Below are positions 10,072 through 21,190 of a DNA stretch of 64,000 nucleotides, piece after piece; the stretch's first letter is position 1, and each line of letters starts with the position of its first letter. Source of the DNA: Wurfbainia villosa (taxonomy: Eukaryota > Streptophyta > Magnoliopsida > Zingiberales > Zingiberaceae); NCBI GenBank assembly GCA_025175895.1, contig CM045992.1:92546800-92610799 (forward strand), written 5' to 3'. The position numbers and the translations under genes are program-made. The notes under the pieces are model-generated. The model did no database searches and had not been told where the DNA came from. It saw only the letters and a program-made list of their open reading frames with translations.

Positions 10072-12746
10072 ATGTTGGGCGTATCTAGTGACATTTTCAA
10101 TATCGAAGTGAGCAACAAGTGTGCTCAAAAGGATAATCAATTAGACTCCTATATGTGGCATTGTCGTCTTGGCCATGCAAGCAAGAAACACATGTCTTAA
10201 TTACACCGATGTGGAATTCTGGAATCGTTTGAATTAGATTCATACGATACATTTGAATCATGCTTAAAAGGCAAGATGACCAAGTTACCTTTTACGGAAA
10301 AAGGTGAACGGGTGGGCGAGTTGCTTGGTCTAAGACATACTGATGTATGCGGACCTATGTCAACTCAAGCTCTGGGAGGCTATAGCTACTTCATTACCTT
10401 CATCGATGATCACTCACGGTTTGGGTATGTGTTCTTGATGAAACACAAGTCTAAAGCTTTTGAAAGGTTCAAAGAATTCAGAAATGAAGTGGAGAAACAA
10501 CATGACAAAAGTATTAAAATACTTCGATCGGATCGAGGTGGTGAATACTTAAGTCAAGAGTTTCTAGATTATCTAAGAGACAATGGTATATTGTCTCAAT
10601 GGACTCCGCTATATACACCACAGCATAATGGTGTATCTAAGAGGCATAACCAGACCTTGTTGGACGTAGTAAAGTCTATGATGAATCGTGCGAATCTTCC
10701 CAAGTCCTTTTGGGGCTATGCACTTCAAACAACTATTTACTTGTTAAACAAAATGTCAACCAAGGTAGTCTCTACTACTCCATATGTGATATGGAATAGT
10801 AAGAAATCTCATGTATCTTACTTGAAGATATGGGGTTGTCCTGCTTATGTGAAGTAGACTGTATCAGACAAATTTGATGCTAAGTCTGATAAATGTCTAT
10901 TTATTGGATACCCTAAGGAAACAAGGGGTTACCAATTCTATCATCCTGTGGAACAAAAGGTGTTTGTTTCAAGGCATGCTGTGTTTCTAGAGAAAGAGTT
11001 TCTCTTGCAAGAAAACAGTGGGAGTGTCGTCGAGCTTGAGGAGGATCGAGAGACTCAAATAGACATTGATGAGATACCTGGTGAAGCACCACAACCAATA
11101 ACTCATAGTGATGAACCATCGGCTGGACCTATTGAGACACCACATCTTCGTAGATCTGGTAGAACATGCAATATTCCTAAGAGATATGGATTTCTCATAA
11201 GTGAATCGAACGACATGTTACTCATTGATGATGAGGAGCCTACCAGTTATGAAGAAGTTCTGAAAAGTTTAGGTATAAGTGGCTTGACGCCATGAAGTCA
11301 GAAATGGATTCCATGTATGAAAACCAAGTTTGGAACTTGGTTGACCCACCTGAAGGCATAAAGCCTATAGGGTGCAAGTGGCTTTTTAAGAAGAAAATCC
11401 ACATGGATGGTAATGTGATTACCTATAAAGCTAGATTGGTGGAGAAATGGTATCGTCAAAAGCAAAGTGTTGATTATGACGAAACCTATTCATCTATTGC
11501 TATGCTTAAATCCATTCGGATGTTCCTGGCCATAGCGGCTCATTATGATTATGAGATATGGCAGATGGATGTGAAAACAACTTTCTTTAATGGAAACCTA
11601 TTCGAGGATGTGTATATGATACAACCTGAGGGTTTTACATCGGTTGATAAAACTAAGGTATACAAATTGCGACGGTCCATATATGGACTGAAGCAAGCAT
11701 CTAGGAGCTGGAATATCCGTTTTGATGAGACAATCAAAAAGTTTGATTTCTGACAAAATCTGGACGAACCTTGTGTGTACAAGAAAGTTAGTAGGAGTGC
11801 AGTCGTGTTCCTAGTATTGTATGTTGATGACATATTACTTATAGGAAATGATGTTTCTACCTTACAGTTGGTTAAGATTTAGTTGTCCAAGACATTCTTC
11901 ATGAAAAACCTGGGAGAAGCAACCTACATCCTCGGGATTAAGATCTATAGAGATAGATCGAATGGTTGCTTGGTCTTTCGCAGTCTACATATATAGACCG
12001 AGTGCTAAAGAGGTTTAGCATGTTGAAATCCAAGAAAGGTTTCCTACCCGTCAGGCATGGGATACACCTTTCGAAGTCTATGTGTCCGCGCACAGAAGAT
12101 GAGAGGATTTGCTTGAGTATGATTCCCTATGCATCCGCAATAGGATCTATCATGTATGCTATATTATGTACAAGGCCCGATGTATCATATGCTCTGAGTG
12201 TCACGAGCAGAAACCAGTCTGATCCAGGAATGGATCATTGGGCAGCTGTTAAGATGATCCTTAAGTACTTAAGAAGAACTAAGGATGTGTTCCTAATATA
12301 TGGAGAAGGAGACATGGTGATATGCGGGTATATGGATGTCAGCTTCCAAACAGAAAAAGGATGATTCCAGGTCTCAGTCTAGGTACGTGTTCACCTTGAA
12401 TGGGGACACAATGAGTTGGAAAAGTTTCAAACAAGACACTGTAGCGGATTATACCACTGAGGCAGAATACATTGCAGCTTCAGAAGCAGCAAAGGAAACA
12501 GTTTAGATCAAGAAGTTCATTTATGAACTTGGTGTGGTTCCAGCCATTGTTGTAGCAATACCAGTTTACTGCAACAACAATGGAGCAATTGCACAAGTGA
12601 AAGAGCCAAGGTCTCATCAGCGATCCAAACATGTGCTTCGCCGCTATCATTTGATCAGAGAGATCATAAGTAGGAAGGAAATACAAATCGAGAAGATTCC
12701 CACTGAAAGGAACTTAGTGTATCCTTTAACTAAGGCATTACCTTAA
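10072..12746 (+). pseudogene. Copia element A, 3' part: integrase, RT and RNase H remnant
   Basis: Continues element A after B. 10072-10200 is the zinc-binding pre-integrase part (YMWHCRLGHASKKH), ending in a stop. 10276-10857 is the integrase core, with DVCGP and SDRGGEY intact, but the catalytic Glu is Lys (GVSKRHNQ). A TAG at 10858 precedes the linker (10859-11295). RT is 11292-11753, then after a TGA it continues with YVDDILLIGND near 11820 and a TAG at 11880. A frameshift leads to 11966-12364 (PYASAIGSIMYAILCTRPDV). RNase H (TTEAEYIAASEAAKE) has a TAG at 12504 where Trp is expected, and ends with EKIPTERNL and the stop at 12744-12746. Clearly inactive. Confidence 0.92.
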
Positions 12747-12809
12747 AGTATGTTTGAGGGTCATGTTAGAGCTTATGGTATTGGATACCATAACGATTGA
12801 CATTAGGCC

Positions 12810-12820
12810 AAGTGAGAGTT
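12810..12820 (+). other. Polypurine tract of Copia A
   Basis: AAGTGAGAGTT lies directly before TGTTAATAAT, the inferred start of the 3' LTR. Its place between the end of RNase H and the LTR fits a Copia polypurine tract. Confidence 0.7.
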
Positions 12821-15076
12821 TGTTAATAATATATGAGAGGTGTCCTAAGGCAATCACCTTATGTTTGAACTATTTATATGATAAATGAAGATTTACTATT
12901 TGAGTATGCATGTTTTCATGTATTTGATTAGATCTTAAACTCATTTACTGAATGTCCACGATACGATTCACAGCATGAGAGAATTTATGATTGGATCACA
13001 ACTAGTGAGTATCTCTACATGTGTAATTGTGATGTATTGGAATTATCCCTAGTCGATGAATTGATGGATTTGGACACCATCAATTCTGTCAAGACTAACA
13101 TGAGGTATACTCCTTGGTGTATCCAAGCAGCTGATTCTCACTGGCTGGAGACATTGTGATGTCCGGAGTTAATCGTGGATGCTAGTTATGGTAACTAGTT
13201 CATTGGAGTGACCAGCTGTAAAACTTCATATGTTTCTCTGCATATATAGATATGTCAATGAAGTTCTTACTGCAGCTTAAGTGCGATGTTCCTTTGACTT
13301 ACGGTATTCAAGTCATCTTGGTCATGAAGACTTATGCTTTGACATCTTAAGCAAGCATCTCTGAGGAGATGTGGACCCGGGATGATTGGGCATAAGTCGA
13401 AGTGATCAAAGGTGTTTGAATAGCCTATAAAGGATTCACCACTCCTTGCGAGGAGATGTATACCCATGGTCTCTCGTCGGATTGTTACTAAAGCCTTTGG
13501 CCAAAGCATTACATGTTTATAGTAAGGTACTCTTGGATACATATGTAGTAACTAGAATCTATAAGATGAGAAAATAATACTTGGGCTAGGTGTGACGTAG
13601 TCAACCTAGTGGGGACTGACACTATAGACCATGTCATGAACCAAGTGGGTATGAGATGAGTGAAAGGAATGGGACACGATTCATTGTAGATGCTGAAGGG
13701 TTTCAGAAATAGTCCTGGATCAACCGTTGATCTTTTCGGTTAATTGGGGATCATGATGTACTACTAGGTGCCACTCATGATTGTTCTATAATTAATGGTT
13801 AATTATAGCCGACCAACATAAACCGAGAACCTATTTGATCACACGCACAATGAGCGTAATCCGAAAGATTTAAAACGAGCTTGAGAATGAGATTCTCAGA
13901 CTGAGAGAAACTAGGTTTGGTTGGACCAAACAAGGATCGAGCATGAAATCGTTTCAGTCACAATGGAAGCGTGGATGGGCCGTGTCTTATTAAGACATGT
14001 TGGATGAACCAAATTGGTTTGGTTCTAATCCAATGGTAAAGAATAAACCAAAGGGGTTTGGTTTGTTTTAAACGAATGAACCAAAGTTGGTTCGGTTCGT
14101 TTTAACTTAAAATAGACCAATGCGGTTTGGTTTATTTTAACTTAAGTTATTGGAGCGGGTTAACGGGTTTTGGTTATGAACCAATAACCTCTAGGAGATG
14201 GTTTCTTGATGGTTAAGAAACATGCGCTCTATAAAAGTGCGATTAGAGATTGGAGAGCCCTAAGGGTTTTGGTATTTTTGGAAAATCTTTTCCTCTCCTC
14301 CTCTTCTCCTCTTCTTGATGGCGCCCAGCTTCTTGCCGCCGCCCACCACTGCCCAAGCTCCAATAGTTGGCATCTAGCAGCTGCCGTCCTCCCCACTTGC
14401 CGGCGTCTAGCTGCTGGCAGAGGAGCTCCGGTGATCTTCCTTGGCTCCGGCGACAAGGTGAACACCTAGCTTTCCTTATTTGGCCGGCGCAAGTTCTCCA
14501 CCAAAGGTGTCCAGTTTTCTGGACAGCTTGTTTTCTTCGTGTTGGAGTGTCGTTTGGACAGTGTTTGGAGCTCCGAAAATGGCTTACTTGCCGGGGATTC
14601 GATCTCCGATAATCCTAATAGGTGGAGGACGAAGGATTCGTTAAACGGTTGACGAATACCTCTCCGAAGAAGCGAGTTTTGGGGACTCATTTTTTATTCC
14701 GAATTTTGATTCGGATTGTGATCTTCTCTCGATCACATCATCTTCGACACGAGGCTAGTGACTCGTACGAAGATGAAGCTCGTGGCTTTGTGAAGTCATC
14801 CCGACGATACTCGGCATGGATACGGATAGAGGCGATTCTAGCGAAAGTCGCTCCGGTTGATGCCTTTCCCGCTACACATGATACGTCAGGTATACCTAGA
14901 ATAAATTTCTTTTATTGCAAAATTTGAAACTACGATTATGTCTATACATGTTGTACTATGCATGCATGTGGTGTGTGTGTTGTAATAAATTAGATTTATT
15001 GCCTTTTATTTCCTCCACTGTGCACATATTTACGAAACATGTTCGAACACACTCGTCGCGGTGCCGAAAACCCAAA
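12821..15076 (+). repeat. 3' LTR of Copia A
   Basis: About 2.26 kb. It starts TGTTAATAATATATGAGAGG, which matches the LTR start of element D read on the minus strand (27681 downward). It ends near GTGCCGAAAACCCAAAA, comparable with the CCCAACA end of fragment F at 28381. The exact right end is uncertain because the terminal CA is not preserved. It contains many GGTTTGGTT-type and AACCAAA-type short repeats near 13910-14180. Open frames inside it look non-coding. Confidence 0.82.
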
Positions 15077-16774
15077 AGTGTCGCTAGGTTGACAGTCAGC
15101 CCTCCGATCAGTTGGGTTCTTCGTCTTTTCCCCTGCTTTGTGATTTCCATTTCCCCCGATCTATATCGCCTGCTAGCGACGACCTTCTCTTCCGCCATTT
15201 CATCACTAGATATCTCCACTGCGAGCACGTACTATAGGCCGACAGTTGTCGATCTCTTCAGTCTTGATTACTAGAGTTGGACCTCCTCTGCCTAATAGAC
15301 ATCGTCGATGCCGATTCAGACCCACCATCCCATGAGTTCAAGGATCGCTGTCAGAGTTGGTGATCGTGGGTGTGATTGCTCCAGTGAATAGGGGTAATGG
15401 AAGGTTGGCTGCCGAGGGACTTCTAAAGCAGGTAAGCTGTTAATACATCTCTAATTTTAGTTGTCATTCAAGTCTTTTCCTTGATTGATCTAGTCACTGT
15501 TGGAGAATTGATGAATGGTTGGTTCTGGGGAGTTGCTCGGCTGTGAATAAGAGTAATAGACCTGGTTACACTATATGTGCTTTGTGGGTGTGGCTGTGAA
15601 AGGGGTTGATGCACAGCAAGCTCGCCAATGAACTTGTATTGGTCGGATTGTAAGGTAAGCTACTGATACAACATGGAATTATAGGGTTTTTCGATTATGG
15701 CTTGTTGACCTGGTTGATCTTGGTAGTTGTGGATTGGAATTTGGAAATTTATCTATGGTGTGTTTGCAGGTGATAAGTGATATGGGATTTGGGAGATGCT
15801 ACTTCCAGTTCGGCTATTGATTTGGAGCTTATACCTTACTATTGGATCAAGAGGTTTTGTGATTTAGCTGGACTAGGTGAGTGATTCACAGCTAAATATT
15901 TGCCGAAGAATTTGTGCATTTTATAGTGAACCGGTATATGGTTTAATGTGAATGCTTAATTAGTATGATGATATGGAATGAGGTTATGCCACTGTGGGAT
16001 TTGGTTAATTAATTGGGGATTAAGATTGGTTTAGATTCTTATTCCTACAGTTTGAATTTTTTTGCAAGCATGTGGTTATATTGGATTCTACCGTTTCAGA
16101 TATTTGATTCGATGTAGAGATTTTGGATGCGAAGACCATTAACACAAGCTATTTAATAGGTGGGTAATTTCCTACCCTGGTCAGGTAGTTGTTGTTGCAT
16201 ACCGATTTAGATGTATGATCATATTATATGATCATATTACCTTGACTCCACTCTTATTATTTCTTGTTCTTGATACTTTGTCTTTGGCTATATATGCTCT
16301 GTTGCTGTTATCACATTTTTCCTCATCATGATTAGGAGTTATAGATGTGATGTAAGTAAACCTATAAATGCTTAGTATGTGTAAATAGTGGAGTATGGAT
16401 GATGATCTGATTTGTAAATTGGATAAAAGGGCATCCGTGGGTAAGTAAGGTCCTGAACGTAAGATTGATTCCAATACCCTTATGTTGCATGTTTACTACC
16501 GATCATGTGTGGTGTAATGGTCAGGTGAATTGTGATTAGTGTGTCGCTACGGACCGGTGGTCTTAGCTTGTTATGATCAGTTAAGTATGACTCTCTACAG
16601 GATAGAGAGTGCACCGATCAGTTGAGTATGACTCTCTATAGGATAGAGAGTGTTATGATCAGTTAAGTACGACTCTCTATAGGATAGAGAGTGCGTCGAT
16701 CAGTTGAGTACGACTCTCTACATGATAGAGAGTGTTATGATCAGTTGAGTACGACTCTCTGTAGGATAGAGAGT
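15077..16774 (+). repeat. L: Tekay/Del-like Gypsy LTR fragment
   Basis: No gene is seen here. Several stretches resemble, in order and spacing, the LTR of element H read on the minus strand. One is a string around AGGTGGGTAATTTCCTACC near 16160; another is a TACCTTGACTCCACTCTTATT-like string near 16240. I therefore read it as a diverged plus-oriented LTR fragment of a related Gypsy element. It is bounded on the left by Copia A and ends on the right inside the 41-bp tandem array. A neighbouring, unrelated repeat is not excluded. Confidence 0.55.
16575..16774. repeat. 41-bp tandem array with hairpin core
   Basis: Five head-to-tail units: four full 41-bp units and one of 36 bp, exactly 200 bp in all. 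Each begins GATCAGTT[A/G]AGTA and contains ACTCTCTA and TAGAGAGT, which can pair as an 8-bp stem around a 5-nt loop. Unit ends alternate (GCACC, GTTAT, GCGTC, GTTAT), so a roughly 82-bp dimer lies under the array. Confidence 0.95.
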
Positions 16775-17372
16775 CCCTATTTGAAGCTTGGGATCGCTAC
16801 AAGGGGCTATTTTACCAATGCCCCCACCTTGGACTCGAAAGGTAGCTAGTGATCCACATCTTCTATAATGGGATCATGCACGCCACAAAGATGTCCCTCG
16901 ATTCTGCCACAAAGGAGCACTTATGAACAAGACTATCGAGGAAGCAGAGGAGTTGATAGAAGAGGTGACCCATAACCACCATCAATGGTCTTTCGAACGT
17001 AGACACCCAGCTCCTGCCATGGGACGATATGCTATCAACTCAGTGGACCACCTAGCAGCAAGGATGGATGCGCTTAATAGATGGTTTGACTCTATAAATC
17101 CTGCATCTGCATGTGCAGCCATTGACTTTAGAGAAGGAGCAGCAATGTATCGGGAGGACTACTATGGAGGGCAGAGTGGCTTAGAAGAGTAGATTGAGCA
17201 TATAGATGCGGTTGGGGATTACAATCAAAGTCCCAACAACCAATACTCTAGTACTTACAACCCCGGATAGAAGAACCACTCGAATTTTTCCTATCGGAAT
17301 AACTCGGAAAACTTCCAACCATCAGGAGGGTATGGGCAGCAGCAGGGCAATGGGCAGCAGCAACCATAGAAG
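16775..17372 (+). pseudogene. Athila-like element C: gag fragment
   Basis: Begins abruptly inside gag with a LFEAW-type sequence (matches E's GESLFEAWYRYKGL). It continues with the MNKTIEEAEELIEEV segment (16923-17192) and NHHQW, then a Gln/Asn-rich tail (YGQQQGNGQQQ). All of 16923-17383 is in one frame, but stops occur at 17190, 17268 and 17367. At 17268 the related element E has Trp, so the TAG is consistent with a G-to-A change. The N-terminal half of gag, the leader and the 5' LTR are missing, replaced by fragment L. Confidence 0.85.
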
Positions 17373-17384
17373 TCTAGGTTAGAA

Positions 17385-18223
17385 TTGATGATGGAAGACT
17401 TCATTGCTACCCAAATGAAGGCCAATGAAGAGTTCTACCACCAACATCAGAAAACAAAGGAGTCACTCAAAGACTTGAAGTCCACCATTGACGGTCTTGC
17501 AAGTCACACAAGGATGTTGGAGACACAGGTGGCCCAGATAGCCCAAACCATATCGCAACCTTTGGAGAGCTCTCCAGCATTACCCGAGTCGAGTCAAGTT
17601 AAGGAAGGAGTGTGTAGTGAGAGAGTAGCACAGAGAACTAGATTCGCCAAGGGGTGTGCAGCCATGGTTTCCACCCTACCCGACCAAGCCGAAATTGAAG
17701 ATAAAATTCCACCCCAGCCTGAGGACCCAGGTGAATTTGTTATCCCCTGCTCGATTTATGGGGAAAGCTTCGATGAAGCGCTGTGTGACTTGGGGTCATC
17801 AGTATGTGTGATGCACTATGCATACTATTTGAAGATTGGACTGAATGGGCTCCAACCAGCGAACCTTGGTATTCATATGGGGGACGACTCAGTCAAGAAA
17901 CCCATCGACATGCTAGCACATGTGCCTGTGGTCGTCGAAAACTTCGTGATACATACAGATTTTATTATACTCGACACAAGACTAGATCCCCAGAATCCCA
18001 TCATCTTGGGAAGGCCCTTTCTGGCGACTGTAGGGGCGTGCATAGACGTAAAAGCGACAAGATCTCATTGGAGGTAGACGGGGAGATCATCCTCTTCAAT
18101 CTGTCAGAGTGTAGAACTCCCTTCCTAGATGACTTCAATTTTAGTAGGGTAAAGCTGAGCCCACCAGATGTCAATCCCGAGACAGATGAATGGAGGTTTA
18201 TAGAATCTCTGGAGCCAAGTTGA
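17385..18223 (+). pseudogene. Athila-like element C: gag C-terminus and aspartic protease
   Basis: In the same frame as the upstream gag piece. The N-terminal part is helical and charged (MMMEDFIATQMKANEEF, then a likely coiled coil). The retropepsin-like protease follows, with active-site string LCDLGSSVCVM and the later ILGRPFLAT motif typical of Gypsy proteases. A frameshift near 18060 moves the end (GEIILFNLSECRTPFLDD ... ETDEWRFIESLEPS) into another frame, stopping at 18223. No reverse transcriptase, RNase H or integrase follows. About 55 bases on comes the Athila-associated motif GGGAGGCAACCCAAG. Confidence 0.85.
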
Positions 18224-18702
18224 TAATGGAGTGTGGTCGAGCTAAAAGACCTTAAACAAAGCGCTTCATGGGAGGCAACCCAAGTTTAGTTTTTAGGTTT
18301 CCTTTTTATTGTATTGAATTCATTTGGTTAATTTGAACTTTTATTTCCATTTCGTTTAGCATTAGGACCAGAAAGAACTTGCTAGGTAAAAATAAAAATC
18401 AATTTTAGCTTACACGGCAAGGTGTGTGAGAAAATTCGGATTGTTGTGCACGAAAGGAGAAAAATGGGGGGCACACGACCTAGCCGTGTGTTTTCACATG
18501 ACCATGCCCGACTAACCCGAGGCGCCCATGGCCTGGCCGTGTGTTTTCACATGGCCATGGCATGCGAGGTTAAGTAGGGCATGCCGTGCATTTCCACCCC
18601 AAATGCACCGTGTGTTTTGATTTCTCTTGCCCTAGCCATGTGGATCCTTCTTCCCCACCACCTTGAACCCTTTCCAACCCTCATGGGCGCCCAAAAGAAG
18701 TA
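18224..18702 (+). other. Athila C inter-ORF spacer
   Basis: No gene seen. It holds GGGAGGCAACCCAAG near 18269, a string that also follows the protease in element E (about 34490-34505, opposite strand). A cluster of GGCCGTGTG / CACATGGCC inverted motifs lies at 18475-18565. In an autonomous Athila element the RT-integrase part would lie before the second ORF. Here only about 480 bases separate protease and second ORF. Confidence 0.7.
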
Positions 18703-20250
18703 AGGATGAGGAGGACCAAGCAAGTGGCATCTCGATCCCGAGCTTCGAAACGAAGGACAAGGAGGACGGAAGCCCCTCAAGCTTCGGAGGAAGGTAATGC
18801 CTTTCCAACCCTTCTCTTTCGCAATAATGAGCATAGGGAAAGATTTGATATGCTCTCTACTAGAAGAATCACTGCTACTAGGTACCTTGATGAAGATCTC
18901 TTACAATCCCTAGGATTGTTTGGTGACATTTAAGCCCTATTTGTAAAAATGGGGTAGGAAGAGATAATGGGAATATGACACCCCACATACCCTAGGATAG
19001 TTTTAGAATTCTTGAGTTCTTTGGAAGCGAAAATCTTAACGGGAAGAGAGAGCGAAGAGGGTAGGATTACCTTTAGAATATTTAACATTGAGCATGAATA
19101 GACATTACACCAATGGAACACATGCTTTGGCTTGCCTAGTGGGGGAGAGAAAAGAACCCCTCTTGGTTTTAACTCTTGGATCTTTTGGACCGAATTGATA
19201 GAAGAGCACGCTTACGACCCTTCTAGGGCCAAAGCATCATGCCTCCAAAACCCTATTTTTTGATACCTGCACCGAATCATGGCAAGTACTATTTTTGGTC
19301 GTGGGGAGAGTGACGGTGTAGTGAGAGCTAGTGAGCTGCTTTGCTTATGAGACATGCTACAAGAAAGGAGTAGCATTGATGTAGGGTCCCATTTCATTAA
19401 ACACTTAGTGAAAATGGGCAAAGTGGCGAGAGGAGAGATTAATGTGGGGGGTATACTTACCCACATTTGCCATAGGATGGGGTACGACTACACCACGCTA
19501 GATAGCATAGAGGAGAGCCCTAGGATCGACCTGGGAGTGTTTATAGCCATGAAGATGATTGTAAGAGAGGGACACTCTCTATGCTTTGTAAGGAAAAATC
19601 TGACAGCCCTTAGGCTCCCCGACCCCGATCGTCCCACCATCACCACATGTGCTAACTGGCGCTTAGACCTGATAGTGGAGTCCCCGCCATATGAGCGACC
19701 ATCCATAGCAGCACCCATCTCTCCCCCTTTACATCACTCTCCCTCCAGTCTACGCATACACAGGAGCCCACCTAGTCCATGTCAACATGAGCCTGCACCT
19801 GCACCACCACATTTTTCTACTTTTGAGCAGGATGCAGGTGTATCTGCCTATGATTTTTCGGAGTTCCGATCGTGCCTCGATGACATATACGCCGAGCAGC
19901 AGACGTAGAGGCAGCGATTGGAGGAGTAGAGCGCCTACATGCAGGCAGAGTTTCAGGGTTTCTGAGAGCACTTCCAGCGGGCCAAGGAGTTCTACGACGA
20001 GGCCCATGTCTACTTCCAGGAGGAGGCTACCCGTCGCCAGGCGGAGGCCACCTACCGCCAAGAGATGCGGTAGCATCTATGAGCCCAGCAGGCACAGTGG
20101 GCTAGGGAGGAGGAGCACCAAGCAGTCGCTGCATCCACCAGCTCTCAGATCGACCACATGTACATGTGGCATCAGCGACTCAACAACAGGTTATCCCAGG
20201 ATTCTGAGATGCCGAGGCTACTAGACTTTCCACCTCATCCACCATGCTAG
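18703..20250 (+). pseudogene. Athila C second ORF (plant transposon-associated protein), broken
   Basis: A basic start (MRRTKQVASRSRASKRRTRR, 18706) leads into FRNNEHRERFDMLSTRRI and LLQSLGLFGDI, stopping at 18933. The same protein continues through frame changes (FLSSLEAKILTGRE, GRGESDGVV). 19354-19908 is the best-preserved domain: GSHFIKHLVKMGKVARGEI, GGILTHICHRMGYDY and FIAMKMIVREGHS. A Pro/Ser/His-rich stretch follows. A Gln/Glu-rich, probably coiled-coil tail with stops (EEATRRQAEATYRQEM, DHMYMWHQRL) runs to the stop at 20248-20250. This protein family is common in plant genomes at the env-like position of Athila elements; its function is not known to me. The copy is a pseudogene. Confidence 0.8.
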
Positions 20251-21180
20251 AGGTATGCTTCGCTTAAGTCTGGGGAGGGGACCCCAAGTTTTGTTTTATT
20301 TTGTTTCTAGCAGTAGTTTCTTTCATGATAGTTGCATTGTAGTTAGCATTCATTTATTCATGCATTGGTTGTTTAGTTTCTTTCAGCACTTAGTTTTTGC
20401 TATCTATAAGCTGCCTCAGTAGTATTTTTAAAATTTTTCTTCATGAGTTGTTTCCATGGGTAGCTTAACTTCATTTACCTCATGGTATTTTATTTTATTT
20501 GCTTTGAATGAATTTTCTAGACTTACAGTGGTTAGCTTTTATTTTACACATACACATGATGAACTCTCTGAAAAAGAAAATCTAGTACGTACTAGTTATG
20601 ATTCATCTCAGTAGTCTAGTACTTTGGAATCCATAGGTGACTCTAGATTTAGCATTTTAGATACTGGAGATGCTCAGATTGTGGAAGCCCATTCGAAAAA
20701 ATCAAAATCCAAAAAAAAAAAAGAGAGAAAAAGAAATGAAAAAGAAAAGAAAGAAGAAAAAGAGATTATGAGGGATAAAAAAAATAGTTGTCGTGGGTGA
20801 AAATGGTTAGGTGTCCCTTTGAGACTGAGTTAGGTTATTGGGGAAACACCTATCAATTTCTCTCAATACCGAGCATGCCTTTGAGACTTTGTGTTTATTT
20901 AGGGAACGACCCTCGCTTTGGGTAGGTAAGTGCCTAAGAGCTGGAGACCTTAGGAAAGCTATAGGATGACGACTTAACTTTTCATGGAATGAGTATCCCC
21001 TAAGAAGATTCGCTTGGCACGAGCACGAGGAGTTAACTTAGTGAATTTTTAGAACATATCTATTTTGCTTTGATTGCAAATAACACTTGATAAATCTAGT
21101 TAACATGCTAAGTATGGAACAATACCTTTTTAAAATTTCATGGCACTGAGGTTTGCTTGAGGACAAACAAAGATCTAAGT
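20251..21180 (+). other. Athila C 3' untranslated region
   Basis: No gene. Just after the second ORF is AAGTCTGGGGAGGGGACC (about 20265-20282), which resembles the true polypurine tract 900 bases later. A strongly purine-rich stretch of A and G lies at about 20700-20790. Element E has the pyrimidine-rich complement at about 31970-32030, so the tract is conserved between the two copies. Confidence 0.7.
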
Positions 21181-21190
21181 CTGGGGAAAT
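21181..21190 (+). other. Polypurine tract of Athila C
   Basis: CTGGGGAAAT, within TCTAAGTCTGGGGAAAT, sits directly before the LTR start TGATGTGAGC. The same arrangement is found in element E on the other strand (29078-29093). Confidence 0.8.

Noticed and set aside
14206..15274. Several overlapping open frames of 80-120 codons on both strands
   Set aside because: They lie in the LTR of A and in fragment L, have low-complexity Ser/Arg/Leu composition and match no domain I know.
16575..16774. Possible CRISPR array
   Set aside because: Units are contiguous tandem repeats without unique spacers, in plant retrotransposon DNA.
18706..20250. That the second ORF of C is an envelope gene
   Set aside because: No signal peptide or membrane segment seen; the tail is Gln-rich and probably coiled coil.
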